Shown: positions 19,206-28,290, counted from the first letter of the stretch. The stretch: 64,000 nucleotides of DNA from Rhodopseudomonas pseudopalustris (GCF_900110435.1 NZ_FODT01000002.1:62001-126000), one strand, 5' to 3'. Translations and numbers: made by a program. The notes: a model not told the origin generated them from the letters alone.

Positions 19206-20090
19206 GTGCATAGCGAGCCGTTGCAGGCGGAACGGCCAGGACATCCCGGAAGCCATGGACCGGGAAACGATGGACCGGGAAGCCACGGGCCGGGAATGCC
19301 GGCTTCCGGTGGCGCCTGTCCGTTTCACAACGATCAGCGCGAGGCTCGTTCCGGCAAGCAGAAGACACTGGTGTTGACCGGCGCCTCCCGCGGCATCGGT
19401 CACGCTACCGGGAAGCTGTTCTCCGATGCCGGATGGCGAATCATCACCTGTTCACGCCAGCCTTTCGCCGATGATCGCTGCCCGTGGAGCACCGGCGTCG
19501 AAAACCACGTCGCCGTCGAACTGGCGGATCATCGGGCCTTGCCGCGTGCGATTGACGAACTCAAGGAGAAGCTGGCGGGCGGCCCGCTGAGCGCGTTGAT
19601 CAATAACGCGGCGATCTCCCCGAAGAGCCAGGAAGGCGAACGACTGACGTCGCTGAATACGCCGGTCGGGACCTGGATGAGCGTGTTTCACGTCAATCTG
19701 CTGGCGCCCGTGATGCTGGCGCAGGGATTGTTCGACGAACTGCGCGCCGGCAGCGGCTCGATTGTCAATGTCACCTCGATCGTCGGCTCACGCGTGCATC
19801 CGTTCGCCGGCAGCGCCTATGCGACGTCAAAGGCGGCGCTGACCTGCCTCACCCGCGAAATGGCGCACGACTACGCGCCCTATGGCATCCGGGTGAATGC
19901 GATCGCGCCGGGCGAGATCAAGACCGATATTCTCTCGCCCGAAACGGAGGCGATGCTGGCGCCGACAATTCCAATGCGCCGTATCGGGACACCGGAAGAA
20001 GTCGCCAAGGTGATGTTCTTCCTGTGCTCGGATGCCGCCAGTTACGTCACCGGCGAAGAAATTCACATCAATGGCGGGCAGCGGGTCTAG
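19206..20090 (+). CDS. fixR: FixR-like short-chain dehydrogenase/reductase
   Basis: 294 residues. The core has the SDR cofactor loop LTGASRGIGHATG, the NNAAIS motif, the catalytic Ser in VNVTSIVGS, Tyr-x-x-x-Lys in YATSK and the C-terminal EEIHINGG. In Bradyrhizobium an SDR gene named fixR directly precedes nifA and is driven by a sigma-54 promoter; gene order and promoter here match. Its substrate is unknown. The GTG at 19206 has GGAGAT upstream; it adds about 45 residues before the core, including three copies of a GPGxx repeat. An ATG at 19296 would omit that extension but has no good ribosome site. Confidence 0.8.
   Translation: MHSEPLQAERPGHPGSHGPGNDGPGSHGPGMPASGGACPFHNDQREARSGKQKTLVLTGASRGIGHATGKLFSDAGWRIITCSRQPFADDRCPWSTGVENHVAVELADHRALPRAIDELKEKLAGGPLSALINNAAISPKSQEGERLTSLNTPVGTWMSVFHVNLLAPVMLAQGLFDELRAGSGSIVNVTSIVGSRVHPFAGSAYATSKAALTCLTREMAHDYAPYGIRVNAIAPGEIKTDILSPETEAMLAPTIPMRRIGTPEEVAKVMFFLCSDAASYVTGEEIHINGGQRV
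19257..19301 (+). repeat. Three tandem 15-bp repeats inside fixR
   Basis: Units GGACCGGGAAACGAT, GGACCGGGAAGCCAC and GGGCCGGGAATGCCG follow each other without gaps and encode GPGND-GPGSH-GPGMP. A degenerate unit may precede them. The repeat is in frame, so copy-number change would lengthen or shorten the N-terminal tail without breaking the protein. Confidence 0.8.
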
Positions 20091-20382
20091 CGAATAGTTC
20101 GCAATTAGTCCGATCTGAGATGCCGTCAGCCGAGCCTAACTGCGTGTCTTTTCATCGGGTTGTTTTGCGCTGCATCAATGCGAGACGTTGCCGTTTTCGC
20201 TGGTAACTAAGTAATCAGTGCATATTCAGACACTTCTGCTCTGGCGACGAACTGTGCAGCTAACGCTATCAACTTCCTCAGTGATGCAGCCAAGTTGAGC
20301 ACGACATCTGGTTGAGGATCATACACAATCTCGTAATGCTCCGGAACTAAGGGGGGAAGTCTCAGGAGCGATGGAGATAGCT

Positions 20383-22131
<1,749 letters not shown>

Positions 22132-22138
22132 CCTCGAG

Positions 22139-22170
22139 GACAGGCCGGTTCGGCTTCGGCCCGGCCTGTC
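22139..22170 (+). terminator. Hairpin after nifA, overlapping a NifA site
   Basis: A perfect 10-bp stem (GACAGGCCGG with CCGGCCTGTC) and a 12-base loop begin 7 bp after the nifA stop. No T-run follows, so termination may be partial. Its right arm supplies the first bases of the NifA site at 22167-22182. Confidence 0.55.
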
Positions 22171-22182
22171 AGACTTGCGACA
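22167..22182 (+). promoter_or_regulatory. NifA site 1 upstream of fdxN-nifB
   Basis: TGT-N10-ACA with perfect triplets (TGTCAGACTTGCGACA). It shares its first bases with the nifA hairpin and is followed two bases later by a second, very similar site. Confidence 0.75.
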
Positions 22183-22184
22183 AG

Positions 22185-22200
22185 TGTCAGTCCCGCGACA
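22185..22200 (+). promoter_or_regulatory. NifA site 2 upstream of fdxN-nifB
   Basis: TGTCAGTCCCGCGACA, again a perfect TGT-N10-ACA. It is 18 bp from site 1, start to start, and ends 55 bp before the -24 element. The two 16-mers differ at only a few spacer positions, which suggests a local duplication. Confidence 0.78.
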
Positions 22201-22255
22201 CCGCCAGTTTTCCCCTTCCGAGCGATAACCCTTCAAAATCAACTACAAGGCCAAT

Positions 22256-22270
22256 TGGCACGGGGCTTGA
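22256..22270 (+). promoter_or_regulatory. Sigma-54 promoter of fdxN-nifB operon
   Basis: TGGCACG-GGGC-TTGA. The -24 block is perfect; the -12 block reads TTGA instead of TTGC, while spacing is canonical. The fdxN start codon is 45 bp downstream. Confidence 0.72.
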
Positions 22271-22314
22271 AAGACAGTTGCTCAGCGCAACGTCTGCGAA
22301 CCCAGGAGCTCCAC

Positions 22315-22509
22315 ATGGCCTACAAGATCATCACCTCTCAGTGCACCGTCTGCGGCGCTTGCGAATTCGAGTGCCCGAATGCCGCGATCGCGATGAAGCG
22401 CGGCACCTATGTGATCGACGCAGTCAAGTGCACCGAATGTGAAGGTCACTTCGACAAGCCGCAATGCGTCGCGGTGTGCCCGGTCGACAACACCTGCGTG
22501 CCGGCCTGA
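22315..22509 (+). CDS. fdxN: FdxN-type 2[4Fe-4S] ferredoxin
   Basis: 64 residues from the ATG at 22315, with AGGAGCTCC just before it. Cysteines at 10, 13, 16 and 20 and at 39, 42, 51 and 55 form two [4Fe-4S] sites; the second has the longer CxxC-x8-C-x3-C spacing typical of nif-linked ferredoxins. FdxN proteins carry low-potential electrons to nitrogenase or to NifB. It is the first gene behind the sigma-54 promoter and lies 217 bp before nifB. Confidence 0.92.
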   Translation: MAYKIITSQCTVCGACEFECPNAAIAMKRGTYVIDAVKCTECEGHFDKPQCVAVCPVDNTCVPA

Positions 22510-22726
22510 TCGACCTGTTCGATGTCGCGGTTCGCCTTCCGTATCGAAGCTATCAAGCGACATCCAGAACAGGATGACGACGGCACTGCGGCCGCTGCCG
22601 TCACGGCGGCGGCGGCATCTGCCCTCGCCAATTGATCGCCGCGCCAGATCTGTTGCTGGCTCGGTCAATGCGCAGTCTCCAACGGACAGCCGCGCCCGTC
22701 GCGCGGCGCTCGAACGAGGGCCGGAC

Positions 22727-24286
22727 ATGCAAAAGAAACTTCTCACGCTGCACGATTTCGGCGCCCCAGGTGCGACGTCGTTCGATGAATTGCGGCGCAG
22801 CGCCGCGCAGTCCGGCTGTAGCAGCACGGGTGGTAGCGGCAAGTCCGGTTGCGGCTCGGCGGCGAGCCAGGGCGACCTGCCGCCCGACGTCTGGGAGAAG
22901 GTGAAGAACCATCCCTGCTACAGCGAGCAGGCGCATCACCACTTCGCCCGCATGCATGTCGCCGTCGCGCCGGCGTGCAACATCCAGTGCAACTACTGCA
23001 ATCGCAAATACGATTGCGCCAACGAATCCCGTCCGGGCGTGGTCAGCGAAAAGCTGTCGCCAGAGCAGGCGGCCCGCAAGGTGGTCGCGGTCGCCTCAAC
23101 GATTCCGCAGATGACCGTGCTCGGCGTCGCCGGCCCGGGCGATCCGCTCGCAAACCCGGCTAAAACCTTCAAGACCTTCGAACTGGTGTCCGAGACGGCG
23201 CCCGACATCAAGCTGTGCCTGTCGACCAACGGCCTGACGCTGCCCGATCACGTCGAGCGCATCGTCGCGATGAAAGTCGATCACGTCACCATCACGATCA
23301 ACATGATCGACCCGGAGATCGGCGCGCAGATCTATCCGTGGATCTTCTACGACCATCGCCGCATCACCGGCGTCGAGGCGTCGAAGATCCTCAGCGAGCG
23401 GCAATTGCTCGGGCTCGAGATGCTCACCGCGCGCGGCATCCTGGTCAAGGTCAACTCGGTGATGATCCCGGGGATCAACGATCGGCATCTGATCGAGGTC
23501 AACAAAGCGGTGAAATCGCGCGGCGCCTTCCTGCACAACATCATGCCGCTGATCTCCGCGCCGGAGCACGGCACGGTGTTCGGCCTCGAAGGCCGCCGCG
23601 GCCCGTCCGCGCAGGAGCTGAAAGCGCTGCAGGACGATTGCGAGGGCGAAATGAACATGATGCGGCATTGTCGGCAATGCCGCGCCGACGCGGTCGGCCT
23701 GCTCGGCGAAGACCGCAGCGCCGAATTCACCACCGACAAGGTGATGGAGATGGAGGTCACATACAATCTCGCCGCGCGCCAGGCCTATCAGGCCAAAGTC
23801 GAGGCCGAGCGCGACGCCATCGCTGTCGCCAAGCAGCGCGAGATGGCGACGCTCGCCGATAAGACCGCCTCGATCAAGATCCAAGTCGCGATCGCGACCA
23901 AGGGCGGCGGCGTGATCAACGAGCACTTCGGCCATGCTCATGAATTCCAGATCTACGAGGTCTCGACCGCCGGCGCCAAGTTCATCGGCCATCGCCGCGT
24001 CGATCTGTATTGCGAAGGCGGCTACGCCAGCGACGCAGGGATCGAGCCGATTCTCAAGGCGCTGAACGACTGCGCCGCGGTGCTGGTCGCCAAGATCGGC
24101 CTCTGCCCGAAGGATTCGCTAGCCGGCGCCGGCATCGAGGCGGTCGAGACCTATGCCTTCGACTATATCGAGCAATCGGTGATTGCCTATTTCAAGGACT
24201 ACCTCGAACGCGTTGGAAAATCGGAGATCAGTCACGTCCAGCGTGGCGATGCCGACATTCGCCAGGGCGCATTCGTCACGAGCTGA
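22727..24286 (+). CDS. nifB: Nitrogenase cofactor biosynthesis radical SAM protein NifB
   Basis: 519 residues from the ATG at 22727; the frame extends far upstream but GAGG at about 22716 and family length support this start. The radical SAM cluster ligands are C84, C88 and C91 in ACNIQCNYC. Additional conserved cysteines appear in the N-terminus and in [12 protein letters not shown] NifX/NafY-like C-terminal domain follows from about residue 385 ([18 protein letters not shown]). NifB fuses [4Fe-4S] clusters with a SAM-derived carbide to form NifB-co, the core of FeMo-co. It is flanked by two ferredoxin genes. Confidence 0.97.
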   Translation: MQKKLLTLHDFGAPGATSFDELRRSAAQSGCSSTGGSGKSGCGSAASQGDLPPDVWEKVKNHPCYSEQAHHHFARMHVAVAPACNIQCNYCNRKYDCANESRPGVVSEKLSPEQAARKVVAVASTIPQMTVLGVAGPGDPLANPAKTFKTFELVSETAPDIKLCLSTNGLTLPDHVERIVAMKVDHVTITINMIDPEIGAQIYPWIFYDHRRITGVEASKILSERQLLGLEMLTARGILVKVNSVMIPGINDRHLIEVNKAVKSRGAFLHNIMPLISAPEHGTVFGLEGRRGPSAQELKALQDDCEGEMNMMRHCRQCRADAVGLLGEDRSAEFTTDKVMEMEVTYNLAARQAYQAKVEAERDAIAVAKQREMATLADKTASIKIQVAIATKGGGVINEHFGHAHEFQIYEVSTAGAKFIGHRRVDLYCEGGYASDAGIEPILKALNDCAAVLVAKIGLCPKDSLAGAGIEAVETYAFDYIEQSVIAYFKDYLERVGKSEISHVQRGDADIRQGAFVTS

Positions 24287-24309
24287 GGCCGAAGCGGCGG
24301 GCACAGACC

Positions 24310-24531
24310 ATGGCTTACAAGATCGTCGCGTCGCAATGCACCTCCTGCTCGGCTTGTGAGCCCGAGTGTCCGAACGTCGCGATCACCGAGAAGCGCGGCG
24401 TGTTCATGATCGACCCGTCGACATGCACCGAATGCCTCGGCCATTTCGACGGGCCGCAATGTGTTGCGGTGTGTCCGGTCGACGGCACCTGCGTGATCGA
24501 CAATTCCGTCCCACGCGCTCGCGCGGCATAA
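24310..24531 (+). CDS. fdxN: Second FdxN-type 2[4Fe-4S] ferredoxin
   Basis: 73 residues, beginning MAYKI and closely similar to the ferredoxin upstream of nifB. Cysteines sit at the same positions (10, 13, 16, 20; 39, 42, 51, 55). It differs in a longer C-terminal tail ([11 protein letters not shown]) and in residues around both clusters. It starts 23 bp after nifB and is followed 6 bp later by the IscA-type gene. Electron donation to NifB or nitrogenase is likely by family and position. Confidence 0.9.
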   Translation: MAYKIVASQCTSCSACEPECPNVAITEKRGVFMIDPSTCTECLGHFDGPQCVAVCPVDGTCVIDNSVPRARAA

Positions 24532-24537
24532 GGTGAG

Positions 24538-24897
24538 ATGATGGATCTGATCCTGACGCCCTCGGCCGAGAAGTTCATCCACCGTATGGTGCAGTTCAGC
24601 GGCGGCGCCGGCGGTTTCCGTCTCGCGGTGACGCCCGGCGGCTGTTCCGGCCTCTCGGCGGCGTTCGATATCGAGGCGCTGCCGCGTGCTGGCGATCGGG
24701 TCATCAATCACGGGGGCCTCCGGCTGTTCGTCCCGGAAGATAGTTGCAGGCTGTTGGAAGGCGTCACCATCGACTTCATGGAGACGCCGACATCGAGCGG
24801 ATTCATCTTTCACGATCCCAGGCCGTCGAGCTGCCAATGCTCCGGCGGTACCGCCGAGGCGCCTAAAGCCAACCTGCATCAGTTGCGGGATTTCTGA
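24538..24897 (+). CDS. IscA/HesB-type Fe-S protein, nifB-linked copy
   Basis: 119 residues. The A-type carrier fold is recognisable from FRLAVTPGGCSGLSAAFDIE and the TIDFMETPTSSGFIFHDP core. The three cysteines of the family are seen as one in GGCSG and two in SCQCSG. A Pro/Lys tail after residue 100 is longer than in IscA. A-type carriers hold or pass on Fe-S clusters or iron; here the job is presumably for NifB or nitrogenase assembly. The stop at 24895-24897 is separated by one base from the next ATG. Confidence 0.85.
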   Translation: MMDLILTPSAEKFIHRMVQFSGGAGGFRLAVTPGGCSGLSAAFDIEALPRAGDRVINHGGLRLFVPEDSCRLLEGVTIDFMETPTSSGFIFHDPRPSSCQCSGGTAEAPKANLHQLRDF

Positions 24898-24898
24898 C

Positions 24899-25438
24899 AT
24901 GCCGCATGTCCTGCACAGTGAACTGACGATGTCCGGACCCGAACAGTCCATGCTCGGCGGCGCGCTGCTCGGTGCGGGCCTGCCGGCCGAGGCGCAGCGT
25001 CATCTGGAACTCGCCGGCCGCGACTTCCAGAGCGATGCACTCGCGGAGCAACATCTGCGCGAGGCGCAGTCTCTGGCGCCCGATCATGCCGCGGTGCTGA
25101 TCGGCCTGTATCGCTTCTATTTCTACAAAGGCCGCCTCGATGAGGCGTTGCGGGTCGCCGAAATCTGCCTGACGAAAGCCGCGCGCGATAATGGTCTCGA
25201 CGCCAACTGGCGCAAGGTTCGGCGCAGCGACGCTGAGTTCTCCAGCTTCGCCGCCATCCTGCCGCGGTTCTATCTGTTCGCCCTGAAGGCCTATGCCTAT
25301 CTGCGGATGCGGGTTGGCGACATCGACGAGGGCCATGCTGCGATCGAGAAGCTGCTCGAGCTCGATCCCTCCGACAAGGTCAATGCCGGCGTGCTGCACG
25401 ACGTCTGGCGACGGATAGGGCAAGTCGATGACGACTGA
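24899..25438 (+). CDS. TPR-like protein in the nifB operon
   Basis: 179 residues from the ATG at 24899, one base after the preceding stop codon. The sequence looks helical with TPR-like repeats: AEQHLREAQSLAPDHAAVLIGLYRFYFYKGRLDEALRVAE near the middle and AYLRMRVGDIDEGHAAIEKLLELDPSDKV near the end. No cysteine pairs or catalytic motif are seen. TPR proteins are scaffolds, so a role in assembling or docking nif proteins is plausible but unproven. It overlaps the following gene by 11 bp. Confidence 0.8.
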   Translation: MPHVLHSELTMSGPEQSMLGGALLGAGLPAEAQRHLELAGRDFQSDALAEQHLREAQSLAPDHAAVLIGLYRFYFYKGRLDEALRVAEICLTKAARDNGLDANWRKVRRSDAEFSSFAAILPRFYLFALKAYAYLRMRVGDIDEGHAAIEKLLELDPSDKVNAGVLHDVWRRIGQVDDD

Positions 25439-26234
25439 CATCGACGAAGCCCGCGACTGGCAGGGCAACGAGGTCGATTGCGCGTCTTGCCCGCATCGCG
25501 AGCTGCTGTCGGCCGGTCGCTGCGAGTTGAAGAAAGCCTGTGTGCAGGATCGCTATGCGCGGCGGTTGGAGCACTTCTTTCAGCGCAATCGAGCTCTCGC
25601 CGACGACTATCTGACACATCCGTACTTCGAGGTGCGGGCGGTGGCGGCGGGCTATGCCGCCGTGTTTCTGCTGCCGCGGCTGCTGCAGGATCCCGACGAG
25701 ACCGTGCGCTGGAGCGCGGCGCGGCGGCTGCCGAAGCGCTATTTGCTGCCGCTTCGCGCCGATCCGCATCGCGAGGTGCGAATCCGCATCGCCTCGGTGC
25801 TCGCGGATGAAGATTTGCGCCCGATGGTCAATGACGAGGATTACTACGTCCGCCAAGTGGTGGCGAAGCGAGCATCGCCCGGCCTGCTGCCGCTGCTGGT
25901 GCTCGATCCCGACAGCGGCGTCCGCCGTGAGGTCGCGCGCCGGATCGGCCTCGAATGGCTGGCGCAGATAGCCATGGACAAAGATGGTGACGTCCGCCTC
26001 GAAGCGGCGCGGCGAATGTCGCCCGGCCGTCTGCTGGCAATGATCGACGATCCCGACTGGCGCATCCGCTACGAAGCGGCGAGCCGCGTCGACACTTACG
26101 AACTGTGCGGATTGCTGGACGATCCCGATCCGCTGGTTCGGGAGCTGGTCCGCAGCCGCACCGGCTTCACCGGACCGGCGCGGTCAGTTTCAACCGGTCC
26201 CCATAAAAAGCCCGTGACGGAGTCATCACCATGA
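25428..26234 (+). CDS. 4Fe-4S LRV (leucine-rich repeat variant) protein
   Basis: 268 residues. The N-terminus has four cysteines (DCASCPHRELLSAGRCELKKAC), matching the Fe-S domain of LRV proteins. After it come about seven alpha-helical repeats of some 24 residues, each with a DPDxxVRxxxARR-like signature (for example DPDETVRWSAARRL, DPDSGVRREVARRI, DPDWRIRYEAASRV). The founding member lies in the Azotobacter nif region. Its role in nitrogen fixation is not known; a stacked-helix scaffold with an Fe-S cluster suggests binding to another protein or nucleic acid. Its stop overlaps the nifZ start as ATGA. Confidence 0.85.
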   Translation: MTTDIDEARDWQGNEVDCASCPHRELLSAGRCELKKACVQDRYARRLEHFFQRNRALADDYLTHPYFEVRAVAAGYAAVFLLPRLLQDPDETVRWSAARRLPKRYLLPLRADPHREVRIRIASVLADEDLRPMVNDEDYYVRQVVAKRASPGLLPLLVLDPDSGVRREVARRIGLEWLAQIAMDKDGDVRLEAARRMSPGRLLAMIDDPDWRIRYEAASRVDTYELCGLLDDPDPLVRELVRSRTGFTGPARSVSTGPHKKPVTESSP

Positions 26235-26530
26235 ATATCAGCCGTGACAGCGATATCGTCGAACTCGACGGTCCCCCGGCGTTCGAATACGGCCAGAAGG
26301 TGCGGGCGCGGATCAATGTCCGTAACGACGGCACCTTTCCCGGTAAGGAAATCGGTGATGTGCTGGTGAAGAAGGGCGATGAGGGGTACGTCGTGAGCAT
26401 CGGCACCTTCCTGCAGCAGTTCTACATCTACGGCGTCGACTTCGTCGCCCAAGGCCGCATCGTCGGCATGAAGCGGAAGGAGCTGGTCTCGGCCGAAGTC
26501 GAGCAGCCCGTCTCGCGGGAGGTCGCGTGA
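26231..26530 (+). CDS. nifZ: NifZ
   Basis: 99 residues with the NifZ signature: PPAFEYGQKVRARINVRNDGTFPGKEIGDVLVKKGDEGYV and IYGVDFV. NifZ acts as a chaperone-like factor in maturation of the second P-cluster of the MoFe protein. It overlaps the LRV gene by 4 bp and the next NifZ-like gene by one base, so four genes in a row are translationally coupled. Confidence 0.93.
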   Translation: MNISRDSDIVELDGPPAFEYGQKVRARINVRNDGTFPGKEIGDVLVKKGDEGYVVSIGTFLQQFYIYGVDFVAQGRIVGMKRKELVSAEVEQPVSREVA

Positions 26531-26787
26531 TGACGCCGGAGCCAAAATATCAATGGGGCCAGCCGGTCCTCGCCGAGATCGACCTGTTCAACGACGGCAG
26601 TTTTCCGGATCAGCCGCTCGACGCGCTGCTGGTGAAGCGCGGCGATCCCGGTGAAATCGTTCGGATCGGTCTGCACACCGAAACCAACCGCCCGATCTAT
26701 CTGGTGGAATTCGCAAGCCATCGCGTCGTCGGCTGTCTCGAGGACGAAATCGCGCCGGTCGAGCCGTCGCTCGCCGGCCAACCGTAA
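26530..26787 (+). CDS. Second NifZ-family protein
   Basis: 85 residues from the ATG at 26530, whose A is the last base of the nifZ stop codon. It repeats the nifZ pattern in diverged form (YQWGQPVLAEIDLFNDGSFPDQPLDALLVKRGDPGEIVRIG), including the LVK(K/R)GD-G core, then IYLVEFA. A tandem duplication of nifZ followed by divergence is the simplest reading. Whether it takes over one of the two P-cluster steps is open. Confidence 0.85.
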   Translation: MTPEPKYQWGQPVLAEIDLFNDGSFPDQPLDALLVKRGDPGEIVRIGLHTETNRPIYLVEFASHRVVGCLEDEIAPVEPSLAGQP

Positions 26788-26799
26788 GGACTCGATCCG

Positions 26800-27009
26800 A
26801 TGAAAGTGATGATCCGCAAATCAGATCAGGGCCAGCTCTCGGCCTATGTCGCCAAGAAGGATCTCGAAGAAGCGATCGTCGAGATGGAGAACCCCGAATT
26901 GTGGGGAGGCAAGATCACGCTGGCCAATGGCTGGCAGCTCGAACTGCCGGCGATGGCGGCCGACACGAGGCTGCCGATCACCGTCGAAGCCCGCAAGCTG
27001 AGCGATTGA
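26800..27009 (+). CDS. nifT: NifT/FixU family protein
   Basis: 69 residues starting MKVMIRKSDQGQLSAYVAKKDLEEAIVEME, followed by LWGGKITLANGWQLELP, the conserved NifT core. NifT proteins are small, widely kept in nif clusters and without a firm function. It lies 12 bp after the second nifZ and 2 bp before the next gene. Confidence 0.92.
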   Translation: MKVMIRKSDQGQLSAYVAKKDLEEAIVEMENPELWGGKITLANGWQLELPAMAADTRLPITVEARKLSD

Positions 27010-27011
27010 CG

Positions 27012-27299
27012 ATGCCGCTCTCCACAGATGATCTCACCAAGCTCGATGCGCTGCTCGGCGGTGCCGATGCGCATGTCGGAACGCTGTCGCTGATTCGGCA
27101 GCAATTTCCCGGCCTGTCACTGACGCAATGTGATGCGTCCGATATCGACCAGGAACAGCCGTTTCGGATCTATCCGCGGTTCAACGTTTACCTGGTCGAC
27201 CGTTCCGATCATTGCTGGGCGATCACCGGCAATCCTGCCCAGGCGACAGGTCTCGTCGTCGCGCACCACAAAGCCGCCGCGACATCCCTGGCGTCGTGA
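27012..27299 (+). CDS. Small nif-cluster protein of unknown function (possibly DUF6129 family)
   Basis: 95 residues from the ATG at 27012, two bases after the nifT stop. The N-terminal half is helical (LTKLDALLGGADAHVGTLSLIRQQFPGLSLTQCDASDI). The second half contains FRIYPRFNVYLVDRSDHCWAITGNPAQATGLVVAHH, with one cysteine in each half. From memory it resembles a short nif-linked family catalogued as DUF6129. The position between nifT and a SIR2-like gene suggests an accessory maturation role. Confidence 0.7.
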   Translation: MPLSTDDLTKLDALLGGADAHVGTLSLIRQQFPGLSLTQCDASDIDQEQPFRIYPRFNVYLVDRSDHCWAITGNPAQATGLVVAHHKAAATSLAS

Positions 27300-27310
27300 A
27301 GGAGACCGCT

Positions 27311-28213
27311 ATGCCGGCCCAACTGCTCGAGGACGTTGCCGCAGGTTTCGCGCAGGCGAAGGTCATTCCCTATCTCGGCTGCGGCGCGCTCGCGCTCGGC
27401 GGCGGGAGCGGCCCGATTCCGGCGTCGCCGATCGAATTGGTTGCGCGTCTGACCGCGAAGACGACGGTGCCGCACAAGGTTCGCACCAATCTCACCGGCG
27501 CGGCGCAGTACATCGAGAATTTCAAGCATCGCAAGACGCTGTCGTCGCTGATGTCGGAAGCATTCCGCGCTTCGGCCGCGCCGAACGACCTGCACAACAT
27601 GCTGGCGGCTCTCCCCAAGCTGCCGCTGCTGGTCCATGCCTGGTACGACGACGTGCCGCAACGAGCGTTCGCGGGCCGCGCCGATTGGGGCATGGCGCAG
27701 GGCGTCAGCCAGACCGAGCATCACGGTCGATGGGTGAATTACTATCGCCCCGACGGCAGCGAAGTGACCGAACCAGATCCGAGCATCGTCGCCGATGAAA
27801 TGCCGTTGTTCGCGGCGACGCCGGACGAGGCGCGCGCCTGGGCGACGCTGTTGTATCAGCCTCTGGGCTCGGTCGCGCCGGCCGCGAACTATCTGGTGTC
27901 CGACAGCGACTTTGTCGAAGTCCTGACCGAGATCGACATCCAGACGCCGATTCCGCTGTCGGTCCAGGAACTGCGGCGCGATCGGCATTTCCTGTTCCTC
28001 GGTTGCCGCTTCGACAACCAGCTTGATCGTTTGTTCGCACGCCAGATCATGAAGCGCTCGTCCGCGCGGCACTGGGCGGTACTGCCCGACACGCTGACCC
28101 GCAACGAAGAGCGCTTCCTCGAAGAGCAGAACATCCAGCGGATCGAATGGCCGCTGTCGAAGTTCGTTGCGTCTCTTGCCCCGATGCTGCAGTGCCAGAG
28201 CCTGCCGGCTTAG
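27311..28213 (+). CDS. SIR2-like domain protein in the nif operon
   Basis: 300 residues from the ATG at 27311, with AAGGAG at ideal spacing. The N-terminus reads VIPYLGCGALALGGGSGPIP, a glycine-rich nucleotide loop. Later PLLVHAWYDDVPQRAF sits where SIR2 proteins have the TTNYD-like segment, and HFLFLGCRFDNQLDRLFARQI matches the C-terminal FLG-x-S-x-x-D-x-x-L element. This is the pattern of the SIR2_2 group, often NAD-hydrolysing in defence systems, but here it ends the nifB operon. The first Gly-x-Gly is modified (GCGAL). I see no partner effector. Confidence 0.7.
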   Translation: MPAQLLEDVAAGFAQAKVIPYLGCGALALGGGSGPIPASPIELVARLTAKTTVPHKVRTNLTGAAQYIENFKHRKTLSSLMSEAFRASAAPNDLHNMLAALPKLPLLVHAWYDDVPQRAFAGRADWGMAQGVSQTEHHGRWVNYYRPDGSEVTEPDPSIVADEMPLFAATPDEARAWATLLYQPLGSVAPAANYLVSDSDFVEVLTEIDIQTPIPLSVQELRRDRHFLFLGCRFDNQLDRLFARQIMKRSSARHWAVLPDTLTRNEERFLEEQNIQRIEWPLSKFVASLAPMLQCQSLPA

Positions 28214-28276
28214 AGCTTTTCCGGTTCTGATCGACCAGAACCGGAGCTCTCTTTTGTTCTGACGCGTTTTCTTCAC
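28213..28276 (+). repeat. Dispersed intergenic repeat, copy 2 (truncated), with terminator hairpin
   Basis: It begins GAGCTTTTCCGGTTCTGA, contains a perfect 9-bp stem (CCGGTTCTG at 28221-28229 with CAGAACCGG at 28236-28244) and continues CTCTCTTTTGTTCTGACGCGTTTTCTTCAC. The layout matches the copy at 6551-6648 but the right third is missing. The hairpin and T-rich tail directly after the SIR2-like gene should work as the operon terminator. Confidence 0.72.
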
Positions 28277-28290
28277 TGCGCCGGCACATC

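Noticed and set aside
20091-20382. NifA site or sigma-54 promoter directly before nifA
   Set aside because: No TGT-N10-ACA and no GG-N10-GC pair with correct spacing; the nearest, around 20245, is off by one base.
22439-22726. N-terminal extension of nifB
   Set aside because: The added residues are Arg/Ser-rich, overlap fdxN and lie before a good ribosome site at the family start.
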